IMG/VR virus record: IMGVR_UViG_3300022843_000001
Coordinates: 62,001 to 126,000 of that record
DNA: 64,000 nucleotides
Reading direction: 5' to 3' (one strand)
From: a virus
Shown in pieces: positions 1 to 8,297 of this stretch (positions within the stretch are counted from its first letter, which is position 1; each line of letters begins with the position of its first letter). Position numbers and translations under genes: made by a program. Below the pieces are notes generated by a model. The model ran no database searches and had not been told where the DNA came from. It saw nothing but the letters and a program-made list of their open reading frames with translations.

Positions 1-19
1 ATCACTAATTCTATCATTA

Positions 20-310
20 TTATACACCTTTGATGCCGAAAAGATAAGATATCGACAAAATAATTGCCGTACCCGCGATTGATACCCCTAACCATTTTAT
101 AGCAGAGCCAATTAAAACTTGACTTACCATTTCTAACTCAAGCTTTCTAATTCTATCTAGCACATCTTCTTCTTTAAAGTGTGCTAGATGTATAGATAGT
201 TTGTCTACTGCTCTTTCTAATTTACTAGCTATGTCAGATGCTCGTTCCTCTTGAATTTCTAGCTGACGAAGTCTATGCAATACATCATTATTATTATTAT
301 CATCCGACAT
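20..310 (-). CDS. Small coiled-coil protein with C-terminal membrane anchor (XhlA-like)
   Basis: The 96-residue product has a polar Asn/Asp start, a heptad-like charged region at about 10-60, and one hydrophobic segment at about 68-92 followed by a short tail. That layout resembles the XhlA haemolysin-related family, which works with phage holins, but I see no diagnostic motif. The start is supported by a strong AAGGAG site 7 bases upstream and a late promoter (TATAAATA) about 30 bases upstream, so it is a late gene. A second protein with the same layout lies at 16579-16857. A lysis or inner-membrane role is inference. Confidence 0.75.
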   Translation of the reverse strand: MSDDNNNNDVLHRLRQLEIQEERASDIASKLERAVDKLSIHLAHFKEEDVLDRIRKLELEMVSQVLIGSAIKWLGVSIAGTAIILSISYLFGIKGV

Positions 311-340
311 AAAGTGCTCCTTGTCTTATGTAAATGATTA

Positions 341-348
341 TATTTATA
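341..348 (-). promoter_or_regulatory. Late promoter TATAAATA
   Basis: The minus strand reads TATAAATA, the T4 late promoter recognised by gp55, 30 bases upstream of the small membrane protein at 20-310. Confidence 0.75.
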
Positions 349-359
349 AGACTTAAATT

Positions 360-1676
360 CTATTTAAAATTTAAGTCCCAAAGGAATTCATCTTTGGTCG
401 TGGTGGATTTCCAATATTCACCTTCAGCTTTTATGTTTTCTATCTGGGTTTTCAATTCATCTACCATCTCTTTGGTTAAAGTCATGATATTAAGACGCAG
501 CAATTTGTCGCAGTCGTCGTCGGATGCCTTCATGAATGATTGAATTTGTTTGACAACCTTTGCTTTAGTGCTACCTTTAAACTTAACCTCGTCGGCAAGC
601 ACAGCATTTATAAAAGCGCGTTTAATAAGCAACCATCGCATTTGTTCCTGCAATTTTTCAATCTTAGTTTTGATACGCAGATCAAGCACACCCATCTTGA
701 ATTCAATAAAATCCTTTATTAAATCCCGCTCGTCAGTATATTCTTTAAGATTCCCTTCTGCATCAATCACAGTAATATTCTCTGCATATGATTTTTCAAG
801 TTTAAACATCTTCTGAATCTTTGCATCAGTGTCTAAAGTTTTGGCAACCTTGTTGCTTAGGTGAATTTCAAACTGAAAACCATGTGTAGAACACTGATCT
901 GAATATCTAACTATATTGCCATCATCTTCGATCTTATCAAGTATTTTGATATATGTCTCACGATCATAGCCGTATGGAATTTCAGTGATAATAAGTTTGG
1001 TAGAAGATGGGCGTTTGAATATCCCGTAAGATAAGAACCGGTCAGAAATAGGGTCGTATGATGTAGCACCTTCAAAGTCTGGAAATGTAATAGGCAAACG
1101 ATTAGTTATCTTTCCTTTGGAGATATATTCTTTACATGCTTTTATTATGTCTTTCTCGCTGCGCGGTAGTATATTGGTCGCAAATCCTGTCGCAATACCC
1201 TTTATGCCATTGGTCAAGACCAGTGGTATAACTGGAAGGTAATATTGAGGAGGAAGATGCTCTGGGTCTTCATGCTCTGGAGACAAGTCAATATCCTTGA
1301 TGTATTTGTTGAAGTTTGCGTGTAGTCGTGTGTAGACATAGCGAGCTGCGCCTGCCGCCTGTATCTGACGAGTACCAAACGAACCTCTACCTTCGATCAA
1401 ACAAATATTGTTGTTCCAATTGGCAGCCATCAACTGCCCTGCGCCTGCAGCAGAAGTTTCGCCGTGATTATAACCATAATCAGATATGATGCCCGATATA
1501 GCAGAGACCTTTTTGAACTCTTTGGATGAGTTCACAATCGACGAATAGAGATAGAAGCGCTGCACTGGTTTTAAACCATCCACAGCACTTGGAATTGCTC
1601 GATTCTCGATTGTGTACTTTGCAAAGTCTTTCATTTCATTATTTGCAATGTCTGTCAGAGAGTATATATTAATCAT
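360..1676 (-). CDS. 52: DNA topoisomerase II medium subunit (T4 gp52, GyrA/ParC-like)
   Basis: The 438-residue protein is the DNA cleavage and rejoining subunit of the phage type II topoisomerase. It aligns with the GyrA N-terminal breakage-reunion domain: an opening with Ala-Val-Asp-Gly-Leu-Lys-Pro-Val-Gln-Arg (31-40), a His-Gly-Glu stretch near 71, and the catalytic region Ala-Arg-Tyr-Val-Tyr-Thr-Arg at 111-117, where one of the two tyrosines forms the DNA bond. It lacks the GyrA C-terminal wrapping domain, as T4 gp52 does. The ATG directly follows the TAA of the phosphoesterase gene, and the ATPase subunit is at 2886-4718, so both subunits sit in the same leftward unit. Confidence 0.96.
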   Translation of the reverse strand: MINIYSLTDIANNEMKDFAKYTIENRAIPSAVDGLKPVQRFYLYSSIVNSSKEFKKVSAISGIISDYGYNHGETSAAGAGQLMAANWNNNICLIEGRGSFGTRQIQAAGAARYVYTRLHANFNKYIKDIDLSPEHEDPEHLPPQYYLPVIPLVLTNGIKGIATGFATNILPRSEKDIIKACKEYISKGKITNRLPITFPDFEGATSYDPISDRFLSYGIFKRPSSTKLIITEIPYGYDRETYIKILDKIEDDGNIVRYSDQCSTHGFQFEIHLSNKVAKTLDTDAKIQKMFKLEKSYAENITVIDAEGNLKEYTDERDLIKDFIEFKMGVLDLRIKTKIEKLQEQMRWLLIKRAFINAVLADEVKFKGSTKAKVVKQIQSFMKASDDDCDKLLRLNIMTLTKEMVDELKTQIENIKAEGEYWKSTTTKDEFLWDLNFK

Positions 1677-2477
1677 TTATAGTTCCACCGTAAAAGATGC
1701 ATCAAAATCTGGATTTAAATCAGTAGGATAATATCCTCGAGGATTACATATCACCCGAGTATTTCCAATTTGATAGTCGCTTGTGTTGTGTAAATGCCCA
1801 TGAACCCAGAGCTCTGGTTGTGCTTCTCCCAAATCTATTACATGTTCGAATAGCTCAGTGCAATAGGCACCATTCAAAGAACTATTTTTGTAGTTATCAG
1901 ATACAGATTGAAACGATGGCGCCATATGTGTTACTACCACCACCTTGTTTCCTTTTTCTTTTTCAATCTTTATTAGTTCCATAATATAGATTTTAGAAGA
2001 CATATGATCTTGTATTGTATCTATTGGTGTCAACTTACGCTTCCAAGGTTCGTCCAAGGTGCCTGTCCTTATAGTGCTATAATCATTCATACCGCACTGT
2101 GCATCATGCATAGTCATTACATTGTGGCCATCCATATCAGACCACAAAGTTGCACCAATAAATGCAACATCTTCTAGCCGCGTGACGCCCTTTTCTAAAA
2201 CACTCACATTATCAAATTCTATTAGTTCGTTTGATATGCGATTATGTGTAGTTGGAAAGTTTGTCCCGTAATGCTCATGATTTCCAAGCACAAATATAAC
2301 TTCTTTGAAGCGATAAGACATTTCTTCGATGAAATATCTATAGGACGATTTACGTTTAGCAAGGCCAATATCTCCTGCAAGAACAAGAACCGTATCTTTG
2401 TCTTGAGGTAGATCGGGGATTTCCATATCGCCTTGACTAAACTCAAGATGTAAATCTGACATTATTCTAATTTTCAT
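1677..2477 (-). CDS. Calcineurin-like metallophosphoesterase
   Basis: This 266-residue enzyme carries all the metallophosphoesterase motifs in order: Ser-Asp-Leu-His at 7-10, Ala-Gly-Asp at about 34-36, Gly-Asn-His-Glu at about 65-68, Thr-His-Met-Ala-Pro at about 183, and Val-His-Gly-His-Leu-His at about 225-230. These bind two metal ions and hydrolyse phosphomono- or diesters. It is distinct from gp47, which lies at 48318-49379. The substrate is unknown. It lies between a zinc-ribbon gene (11-base overlap) and gp52 (no gap), so it is expressed with the topoisomerase subunit from the operator-bearing early promoter at 2812-2840. Confidence 0.9.
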   Translation of the reverse strand: MKIRIMSDLHLEFSQGDMEIPDLPQDKDTVLVLAGDIGLAKRKSSYRYFIEEMSYRFKEVIFVLGNHEHYGTNFPTTHNRISNELIEFDNVSVLEKGVTRLEDVAFIGATLWSDMDGHNVMTMHDAQCGMNDYSTIRTGTLDEPWKRKLTPIDTIQDHMSSKIYIMELIKIEKEKGNKVVVVTHMAPSFQSVSDNYKNSSLNGAYCTELFEHVIDLGEAQPELWVHGHLHNTSDYQIGNTRVICNPRGYYPTDLNPDFDASFTVEL

Positions 2478-2781
2478 TTTTTACAGTCCCATCATCTTGT
2501 AACAAAACTAAGAAAGGAGCAAGGTCACCTGTCCATTTGCTTTCATGACCGCATTGGCCGCACGAACAAACATAATAAGATAATTCATTCATGTTTACAG
2601 GATCATAAAATCTTTTTTTGTGTTTATATTTAACTCCTGAAACACTGAACCACTCGTTACAGCTAGGACATTTAATGTCTGTCCCTGTTCTTTTTAAATG
2701 CCGTTTGGTTACTTGATCATAGAAATAGGAATATAAGCGCGTATGCAGCTTGTCTATTATATTTTGAGGCTTCACATTCAT
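2467..2781 (-). CDS. Hypothetical zinc-ribbon protein
   Basis: The 104-residue product has two Cys pairs: Cys-Pro-Ser-Cys near 42-45 and Cys-Ser-Cys-Gly-Gln-Cys near 77-82, consistent with a zinc ribbon. The rest is basic and unrecognised. I use the internal ATG at 2781 because the longer in-frame start lies inside the -10 region of the early promoter at 2812-2840 and would precede the transcript. An AAGGA site lies about 12 bases upstream. It is the first gene after that promoter and is followed by the phosphoesterase and gp52. Confidence 0.75.
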   Translation of the reverse strand: MNVKPQNIIDKLHTRLYSYFYDQVTKRHLKRTGTDIKCPSCNEWFSVSGVKYKHKKRFYDPVNMNELSYYVCSCGQCGHESKWTGDLAPFLVLLQDDGTVKNEN

Positions 2782-2811
2782 ATCGTCACAATCCTTAATT
2801 TCTATACATGT

Positions 2812-2840
2812 ATTATACCATAGTCGCGGCACAATGTCAA
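2812..2840 (-). promoter_or_regulatory. Early sigma70 promoter for zinc-ribbon protein, phosphoesterase and gp52
   Basis: The minus strand has TTGACA (2840-2835), a 17-bp spacer and TATAAT (2817-2812), a consensus host promoter. Confidence 0.92.
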
Positions 2841-2870
2841 TAACTAATTTCAGTTTAGTTAGAATTAGTT

Positions 2871-2886
2871 GTTATATCGATATAAC
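2871..2886. promoter_or_regulatory. 16-bp palindromic box GTTATATCGATATAAC
   Basis: A perfect inverted repeat, separated by 30 bp from the -35 hexamer of the promoter at 2812-2840, so centred near -73.5. Related boxes lie at the same place upstream of five other early promoters. It also overlaps the stop codon of the topoisomerase gene by one base. Confidence 0.75.
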
Positions 2887-4718
2887 TATTGTGTTAACCA
2901 AACCTTTCTTAATGCAGGGTCAGCGCCAAACATTATTTCAAATTGATTTTCGTCATCAATAGATATAGTTGAAAATTCTGGTTTGTTGATTATATCGTAA
3001 TATTCCTCCTCGGTTAATGAAGCAAGACCTTTTATATATCTGTGATGATACCCAGCACTAGACTTGTTTGATTTGAATTCTTTGGCATCCTTATAAGAAT
3101 AGAACCAAGAAGCGGTCTTCTTATTAGAAGAAATCATAATAGGTGTTCGAGTAAGATGCACTCGCTTTTCGTCGTATAACCGCGGCCAGAATTTGTAGAA
3201 GAATGCAATTAGCAATCCACCGATATGGTTGCCGTCATGGTCTGCGTCTGCAAGTATGGCAATATTCCGGTAGGTCATATCATCAATGCTGTCTGGGTCG
3301 TTGATATTTAAACCAAGAACCGCGACCAATTCGCCTAACTCTTTATTCTTTAGAACATCGGCAGGTTTCATGTTCCAAGTATTCATTACAACACCGCGCA
3401 ATGGAAAACCACCTACAGTCTTGGGATTACGAACCTTTAACAAATAACCAATCGCGGAGTCACCTTCACATAGAAATAAGGTACCTGTAGTACCTGAAGC
3501 TGCAATGTGTTTCGGCACCTTAATCTTTCTAAGTTTCTTTTGTGCAAGTGTTGCCGCTCTATTATCAGCCGCCAGCTTCTTGGCCAACTGCGCTTCAACG
3601 ATAGGTCCAATAATATCATCTGAACCCATTATTTTCTTAGCAATCTTTTCGAAATCAATAACACCTGTTTTGTTGTAGTGTTCCTTAACTCCGGTTATAT
3701 TCGACGTTAGACGTTCCTTTGTCTGTGAATCGTAGTTAGGGTCGGTAAAATTGCGGGCAAACATGACAAAGGTAAGACCATTCTTGATCGTAGATTTGGT
3801 CACATCAATTTTAAATTTGCGTTTCACCAACTTGGCCAATATCTCCACAATCTCATTTATGATGTAATCAACATAAGTACCACCCATGCGAGTATTAACA
3901 CCATTGATATATGACGTAGTCTTGAACCCGTCTTCAGACGAAGTGATGAAATAGGTCAAATCGGTTGTCACGTTGAAAACTGTGCTTGCATCAGGGTCAG
4001 TCTGAAACAACTGAGCATATTTCTTTATATTAGATTCTTTAATACGAGTCTTGTTGAATTTGAATTTGATTTCAGGGAATGCAATCTGTAGGCTCGTTAA
4101 TCGATCTTGAATCAACTCCTCAGTATTAACGTCTGATATGTTATCAATACCGAACAATGCAAAGTCAGGGGTAAATGTAACTCTAGTACCGCTACCTTCC
4201 TTAGTTGAGTTAGAAACATCAATACTATTTGCACCATCCTTGCATTGCACTTTAACAAGATTTTTCTTCTGCCATGTTTCACCAATGAATTTCGAAGACA
4301 TAAAATTGGTACATGCAGAACCTACACCGTTGGCGCCAATCGTGGTACGTTCATCATCAAACGATGTACCCGCGTTAGTTTTTGTCCATGCAGCAACAGG
4401 CCTGACTACTTTATCACCAGTATGGTCTGTTACCATCTCTTGAGGTATACCGCGACCATTATCTTCGATAGTGATTGCATTACCTTTAACTGACACTGAA
4501 ATTTGGTTGGCGTGTTTGAATTTGGTCCGGATGGATTCATCAATTGCATTATCAATGATCTCGTCTACCATCTTGTTTAAGGCAGGAACATAATTAATAG
4601 ACTTCCATTTGCCCACGACAAAGCGCTCAAGACTTTCAGATGCAGTAGAACCAAGATACATCCCAGGCCTAGTGCGTACATGTTCGCGAGGGGATAATAT
4701 TTTAAACTCTTCTTTCAT
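2886..4718 (-). CDS. 39: DNA topoisomerase II large subunit (T4 gp39 plus gp60, GyrB-like)
   Basis: The 610-residue protein is the ATPase and TOPRIM subunit of the phage topoisomerase. The GHKL ATPase has its N-box at about residues 54-60 (Asp-Asn-Ala-Ile-Asp-Glu) and Glu-Asp-Asn-Gly-Arg-Gly-Ile-Pro near 85-92. The TOPRIM part shows Leu-Cys-Glu-Gly-Asp-Ser near 418 and Ala-Asp-Ala-Asp-His-Asp-Gly near 490. In T4 the subunit is split between genes 39 and 60; here one frame encodes both parts with no interruption. The start overlaps the preceding 98-codon gene by 4 bases (ATGA). Confidence 0.96.
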   Translation of the reverse strand: MKEEFKILSPREHVRTRPGMYLGSTASESLERFVVGKWKSINYVPALNKMVDEIIDNAIDESIRTKFKHANQISVSVKGNAITIEDNGRGIPQEMVTDHTGDKVVRPVAAWTKTNAGTSFDDERTTIGANGVGSACTNFMSSKFIGETWQKKNLVKVQCKDGANSIDVSNSTKEGSGTRVTFTPDFALFGIDNISDVNTEELIQDRLTSLQIAFPEIKFKFNKTRIKESNIKKYAQLFQTDPDASTVFNVTTDLTYFITSSEDGFKTTSYINGVNTRMGGTYVDYIINEIVEILAKLVKRKFKIDVTKSTIKNGLTFVMFARNFTDPNYDSQTKERLTSNITGVKEHYNKTGVIDFEKIAKKIMGSDDIIGPIVEAQLAKKLAADNRAATLAQKKLRKIKVPKHIAASGTTGTLFLCEGDSAIGYLLKVRNPKTVGGFPLRGVVMNTWNMKPADVLKNKELGELVAVLGLNINDPDSIDDMTYRNIAILADADHDGNHIGGLLIAFFYKFWPRLYDEKRVHLTRTPIMISSNKKTASWFYSYKDAKEFKSNKSSAGYHHRYIKGLASLTEEEYYDIINKPEFSTISIDDENQFEIMFGADPALRKVWLTQ

Positions 4719-5011
4719 AGAGAAACAACCGGCAGTTTTGAAAACATAACAAAAGCAGTATCGTTTATAGTAGGGGTTGTGGAATTATACATTTCAGCAT
4801 CCCATAGTGATTGGGGTCGATCAATCGAACCTTCTGCGATACGGGTCATGTTGAGGGTGTCTTGTTCGTATCGCAATGCTGCGCGTTCTGCGGTTATACG
4901 AGAAGGATAAACACCAACTATTGAATCTTCTGTTGTTTTAACTGTAAACATAGTTTCAAAATCTAGCATTGTGTCTTTCATTTCTTGTTTTGTCATATTA
5001 AATCGGTTCAT
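4715..5011 (-). CDS. Hypothetical protein upstream of topoisomerase
   Basis: A 98-residue protein of unknown function, without membrane segments or recognisable motifs. It begins with a charged helical stretch and ends with a hydrophobic segment. The start is supported by AAGGTG about 8 bases upstream. It is the first gene after the early promoter at 5045-5072 and overlaps the topoisomerase gene by four bases, so the two are probably translated together. Confidence 0.75.
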   Translation of the reverse strand: MNRFNMTKQEMKDTMLDFETMFTVKTTEDSIVGVYPSRITAERAALRYEQDTLNMTRIAEGSIDRPQSLWDAEMYNSTTPTINDTAFVMFSKLPVVSL

Positions 5012-5044
5012 TATATTTCACCTTGTTTATTAATTTATATATGT

Positions 5045-5072
5045 ATTATATCATAACCCATGAGTATGTCAA
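5045..5072 (-). promoter_or_regulatory. Early sigma70 promoter for the topoisomerase ATPase unit
   Basis: TTGACA (5072-5067), a 16-bp spacer and TATAAT (5050-5045) on the minus strand. This is the only one of the set with a 16-bp spacer. Confidence 0.85.
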
Positions 5073-5102
5073 CAACTAATTGAACTAATTGTCACAAATA
5101 TT

Positions 5103-5118
5103 TTTATATGGGTATAAA
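5103..5118. promoter_or_regulatory. Degenerate palindromic box upstream of the topoisomerase promoter
   Basis: TTTATATGGGTATAAA has matching TTTATA/TATAAA arms and lies exactly 30 bp from the -35 hexamer, the position taken by the perfect boxes elsewhere. The centre is not symmetric, so this is a weaker member of the group. Confidence 0.45.
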
Positions 5119-5137
5119 CTTAGTTAATAACGTTTTA

Positions 5138-5413
5138 TTATGCAGTTTTCGTATACGAATTCATCATATTAATAATAATGGCGTCACATTGTATCGTACT
5201 ATCGATAATGTCTGCCAATATACAGTCGACTGGGTAGTATGCATTTTCTATCTGTTTAGAAATGGCATAGTCTATATATTCATTCAAGTGGGTCACCGGC
5301 TTGTCTGATGAAAAATTCCAATGGCCTGCATGATCGCGAAAAAGTGGGTCACCGTCGACCCAGTGATTAGGTTTGTATCTTGCAGGAAATTTGTCTATTT
5401 TTGGGTTTTTCAT
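5138..5413 (-). CDS. Hypothetical protein
   Basis: A 91-residue protein with no recognised family. It has an aromatic N-terminal half (Trp and His rich, around residues 17-35) and a helical C-terminal half. The start codon overlaps the stop of the ClpP-like gene in ATGA, which suggests coupled translation. It is the last gene before the early promoter and leader at 5045-5118. Confidence 0.7.
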   Translation of the reverse strand: MKNPKIDKFPARYKPNHWVDGDPLFRDHAGHWNFSSDKPVTHLNEYIDYAISKQIENAYYPVDCILADIIDSTIQCDAIIINMMNSYTKTA

Positions 5414-6024
5414 GTCAATTCTTCATTCTCGATATCTGCTTCTGAATCACCATCCCATTCGTCTTCCACCACATCTTCAACCTCTTTTTCTTTAAGCATA
5501 TTTTGTAATCTTTCGATCACTTCTTCGCTAGTCATCCAAAGATCTTTGTTGTCTAACATTGACTGAATCTCTCTTTCCGTCAAAAAACTTCTATAAATAT
5601 CATACAAAAAGTTTTCAGACCATCGCCGCTCATATATGATATTATCATACATTTCACCACCTTTACCCGAAGTGCCGCCACTGTAATTATGAAACATAAA
5701 CATAGAGTGCTCTGCAACTTCATAAGAGTCAGCACATAACATTATAATGGTAGCGGCCGACATACAAGAACCTTCAATAGAAACCATAACATATGCCTTG
5801 GTCTCTTTAAGTGATCGAGCAAATTGAATAGCAGTATATAAATTGCCTCCATCGGAATTTATATAGATCTTTATAACGTCTTGTTCTGATGCTTTTCGTA
5901 TCACATCAAACCAATTTATATATTGTTCTGGTGCTTCTATGTTACCGGACAAATAAAACTCATATAGATGTCCTATCGGAGTTTTTACAAAGGTGTCAGT
6001 TTCTATTAAATCGCTTATATTCAT
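5410..6024 (-). CDS. ClpP-like serine protease
   Basis: The 204-residue protein has the ClpP/crotonase fold signature. The nucleophile lies in Gly-Ser-Cys-Met-Ser-Ala-Ala (about residues 94-100), the His in Met-Phe-Met-Phe-His-Asn-Tyr-Ser-Gly (about 118-126), and an Asp candidate in Asp-Leu-Trp-Met-Thr-Ser-Glu-Glu near 170. The first third has the usual Gly-Gly-Asn-Leu-Tyr-Thr-Ala-Ile motif after the second strand. The C-terminus is a strongly acidic tail of about 25 residues not found in bacterial ClpP. An AAGGT site precedes the ATG. It may pair with a host Clp ATPase; its target is unknown. It is not the prohead protease, which is gp21 at 57022-57666. Confidence 0.88.
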   Translation of the reverse strand: MNISDLIETDTFVKTPIGHLYEFYLSGNIEAPEQYINWFDVIRKASEQDVIKIYINSDGGNLYTAIQFARSLKETKAYVMVSIEGSCMSAATIIMLCADSYEVAEHSMFMFHNYSGGTSGKGGEMYDNIIYERRWSENFLYDIYRSFLTEREIQSMLDNKDLWMTSEEVIERLQNMLKEKEVEDVVEDEWDGDSEADIENEELT

Positions 6025-6664
6025 TTCGTACCTTAATTAATTTAGGGATCCATTTATAAATCGGCTCTATAAAAATCTGGGGTTTTTGGTAATCAACCCC
6101 GATTGCTATAACAGACTGTTCGGGTACTAATCCAGTTTGTTCATATAAAGCCGCACCGTAAAATGCACATTGCATAAAATAACTTTCTATCCATTCTATT
6201 TTCTTAGGTTTTGCCGACGTTTTAAAATCAATAATCGATAACTTACCATTCCAGTTTGCTATACAATCAACGCGTCCTGCTATTTGTAACTTGTCGGAAT
6301 ATAACGCAACTTCCTGAGCATATATATCACCCACAGCAAGATCAAGCACAGGTTTTAGTGATGAAAATAAACTCGTCACAATTGGCATATAACCAGCAGA
6401 ATAATGCTCCTTGTTTGCCAAATAGTCTTCTGCTATTTGATGAAGTGCAGTTCCTCTAGTTGCCGCATGTCTTGATGTTCTATCTGCTTCGTCTTGACCA
6501 ACGTTTTTCTTCCATTGGTCAATAGCATCTTTGGACAACATAGACAAAATTGTGGTGATAGAAGGATATCTATCACCAGCGGGGGTAGTATACAAACGCT
6601 CGCCATCCACCATCTCTGCGAGCAGATCTTTATAGATTAATGGCAAGCCGACGTGGTTAAACAT
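5996..6664 (-). CDS. PD-(D/E)XK exonuclease-like protein (RecB/Cas4 nuclease superfamily)
   Basis: The 222-residue protein has the RecB-type nuclease core: His in Ala-Leu-His-Gln-Ile-Ala-Glu near 80, Gly-Arg-Val-Asp-Cys-Ile near 132, Leu-Ser-Ile-Ile-Asp-Phe-Lys-Thr-Ser near 145-153, and the Gln-Cys-Ala-Phe-Tyr-Gly-Ala motif near 170. These are the catalytic Asp, Asp-x-Lys and the Gln-Tyr helix of this superfamily. The ATG at 6664 overlaps the stop of phoH in TAATG, so translation is coupled. It probably trims or degrades DNA; a role in host DNA breakdown or recombination is inference. Confidence 0.85.
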   Translation of the reverse strand: MFNHVGLPLIYKDLLAEMVDGERLYTTPAGDRYPSITTILSMLSKDAIDQWKKNVGQDEADRTSRHAATRGTALHQIAEDYLANKEHYSAGYMPIVTSLFSSLKPVLDLAVGDIYAQEVALYSDKLQIAGRVDCIANWNGKLSIIDFKTSAKPKKIEWIESYFMQCAFYGAALYEQTGLVPEQSVIAIGVDYQKPQIFIEPIYKWIPKLIKVRNEYKRFNRN

Positions 6665-7356
6665 TACCAATCAACACCTAGTTTCATGTGTTCCTTGGTC
6701 ATGATGTACTCACGAACTAGATCACTTCTCACAATGTCTTCCCAACCAAATTCCACGCTTTTAAACATCTTCATATTCGAAAGTATTTCGAGAAATGTAT
6801 TAATGTCTTCTTTGTCTTTTCTGGTTGTAAAATCAGATTGATGATAGTCACCACAAGCAATAAACTTGCAGTTATTACCTAATCGGGTGATAGTTGTATT
6901 CAGTTCTCTACCAGAAAGATTTTGCATTTCGTCAACAACTACAATTGCATTGTCTATAGTGATGCCTCGAAGGTATGAAGTTGAAACAAATTGTACATCA
7001 CCTGCCGCTTTTAAACTCTCCCATGCATTGCTCTTATTGAACAGATCGTTGCAGATACAAACATACGGTGCTTCATAAACTAATTTCTTTTCGTCTTCGT
7101 CGCCTGGGAGAAAACCTATATCTCTCGATGGAACAATTGATCTTACAATAATAAGTTGCTTATATTTAGTCTCCTTGTCTAATACATCAACCAACGCATT
7201 AGCTATGGCTATATAAGTTTTTCCTGTACCGGCAGAACCAGAAAGGATTAAATGATAATTATCATTGTATGCCTTAAAAACCTTTTCTTGATTTTTAGTT
7301 ATAGGCCCGAAATTTTTAAGGTCTTCTAAACGTAACTTTGTTGCTCTTGGCTTCAT
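6664..7356 (-). CDS. phoH: PhoH-like ATPase
   Basis: The 230-residue P-loop ATPase has Walker A Gly-Ser-Ala-Gly-Thr-Gly-Lys-Thr near 39-46, Walker B Val-Val-Val-Asp-Glu-Met-Gln-Asn near 136-143, and a PhoH-type Leu-Gly-Asn-Asn-Cys-Lys-Phe-Ile-Ala-Cys-Gly-Asp motif near 157-168. PhoH is widespread in marine phages; it is predicted to have RNA helicase or RNA-related activity, and its link to phosphate stress is not settled. It overlaps the downstream nuclease gene and directly follows a small FmdB-like gene. Confidence 0.93.
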   Translation of the reverse strand: MKPRATKLRLEDLKNFGPITKNQEKVFKAYNDNYHLILSGSAGTGKTYIAIANALVDVLDKETKYKQLIIVRSIVPSRDIGFLPGDEDEKKLVYEAPYVCICNDLFNKSNAWESLKAAGDVQFVSTSYLRGITIDNAIVVVDEMQNLSGRELNTTITRLGNNCKFIACGDYHQSDFTTRKDKEDINTFLEILSNMKMFKSVEFGWEDIVRSDLVREYIMTKEHMKLGVDW

Positions 7357-7358
7357 AT

Positions 7359-7589
7359 TTAATAGTCTGGTATGTTGTTAACTTTACACGTTTCCTTGAC
7401 TTTAGATATCATTTCTCGGAATCCGTCATCTACTTTTATATTGGTGCCAACACCACTAACGATTTTGGGTGAACCGACGATCTGCTTTATATGTGGGTTG
7501 TCTGTTAAGAAGACTCCCATAGAGGCATAACTCATTAGTTGCTCAAATCGTTCTTCAGTTTTAGTGTTTTCAAAATCGTATAATGGCAT
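7359..7589 (-). CDS. FmdB-like small protein
   Basis: The 76-residue product opens Met-Pro-Leu-Tyr-Asp-Phe-Glu-Asn and continues with a Glu-Arg-Phe-Glu segment, the start typical of the FmdB/zinc-ribbon regulators. The zinc cysteines are missing; the only Cys is near the end. Similar Cys-less relatives occur in marine T4-like phages. I use the ATG at 7589 because AAGAGAAG sits just upstream, and the longer start would overlap the preceding small gene. The function is unknown. Confidence 0.7.
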   Translation of the reverse strand: MPLYDFENTKTEERFEQLMSYASMGVFLTDNPHIKQIVGSPKIVSGVGTNIKVDDGFREMISKVKETCKVNNIPDY

Positions 7590-7602
7590 TTGCTTCTCTT
7601 GG

Positions 7603-7764
7603 TTAGTATTTCGATTCTTGTATGTCAACGATCTTCGAGTTAAGAAACTCTAACTTCGTCTGTATTTTGTGCGCCTGTTTGTGGTTGCCCTCCTTTTCTA
7701 ATCGATAAAGATAATGCTTCAATTCCTTTGAATCCTTTTTAAGACGTTCTATTTGTGGAGACAT
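7603..7764 (-). CDS. Small charged coiled-coil protein
   Basis: This 53-residue reading frame is short but has a good AGAGGT site 6 bases before its ATG. The sequence is a run of Lys/Glu-rich heptads (residues 5-50), predicted to be a single long helix. It overlaps no other gene in its strand and lies just after a strong terminator, so expression may depend on read-through. I do not recognise a family. Confidence 0.6.
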   Translation of the reverse strand: MSPQIERLKKDSKELKHYLYRLEKEGNHKQAHKIQTKLEFLNSKIVDIQESKY

Positions 7765-7778
7765 ACTTACCTCTTTTA

Positions 7779-7817
7779 TAAAAAAAGGCTGGTGTCGACT
7801 TTACTTCAACACCAGCC
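7779..7817 (-). terminator. Rho-independent terminator
   Basis: A 9-bp perfect stem (GGCTGGTGT and its complement) with a 13-base loop, followed on the minus strand by seven T residues. It ends the transcript of the gene at 7851-8297. Confidence 0.9.
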
Positions 7818-7850
7818 GCTAGTGTACGTGATCAACAATCACAAAACTAT

Positions 7851-8297
7851 TTATAAAAGGTCTTTGCTCGCAATAAGATGCGGAAACTCTGCAGTGATAA
7901 CCTTTACGGTCAGCCCTTTAACCACACCAGCCATCTTTTTGTCTTTCATCAATACTAAATATTCGGCATCAAGTGGGTGTATTTTTTCCAACATACTGAT
8001 AAATGCCGCCTCTTTCATAATGGGAGTCATTGAAGTTCTTTCTCCTACAACAAAATTGGCAAGTTGTGAAGATAATTTATCTAGGTTGATAGGCACCATC
8101 TTTTCTTCATTTTCAAGATAAAACGGAGTATAAGGAACTTCGCCCTTAGGTATAGACCACTGAATGGTGTCATCAAATGACCCTTTGAGAAAATCTCGCA
8201 GACCTAATGAGTTATGTAGTCTTAGTAGTTTAGATTTGTTAGCTGCACCTGTTGTTTCATGTACTTCTGCAAGCACTTCATGTAAATATTTCTTCAT
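7851..8297 (-). CDS. Conserved T4-like phage protein of unknown function (DUF6433-like)
   Basis: The 148-residue protein begins Met-Lys-Lys-Tyr-Leu-His-Glu-Val and is soluble and mostly helical. I recall similar sequences from marine T4-like phages, always next to the RNase H gene, assigned to an uncharacterised family (DUF6433); that assignment is from memory. The start at 8297 overlaps the stop of rnh in ATGA and has GGGAG upstream. A strong terminator follows, so it is the last gene of the rnh unit. Confidence 0.75.
   Translation of the reverse strand: MKKYLHEVLAEVHETTGAANKSKLLRLHNSLGLRDFLKGSFDDTIQWSIPKGEVPYTPFYLENEEKMVPINLDKLSSQLANFVVGERTSMTPIMKEAAFISMLEKIHPLDAEYLVLMKDKKMAGVVKGLTVKVITAEFPHLIASKDLL

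Larger units (their letters stand above)
2797..2886 (-). repeat. 90-bp promoter cassette, copy 1 (copy 2 at 42701-42790)
   Basis: This stretch and 42701-42790 match at 88 of 90 positions. The block holds an early promoter, a leader and the 16-bp palindrome. The two differences are the central two bases of the palindrome (CG against TA), and both versions keep perfect symmetry. Confidence 0.95.

Noticed and set aside
2782-2832. Upstream start of the zinc-ribbon gene
   Set aside because: It lies within the -10 and start region of the promoter at 2812-2840 and would not be on the transcript.
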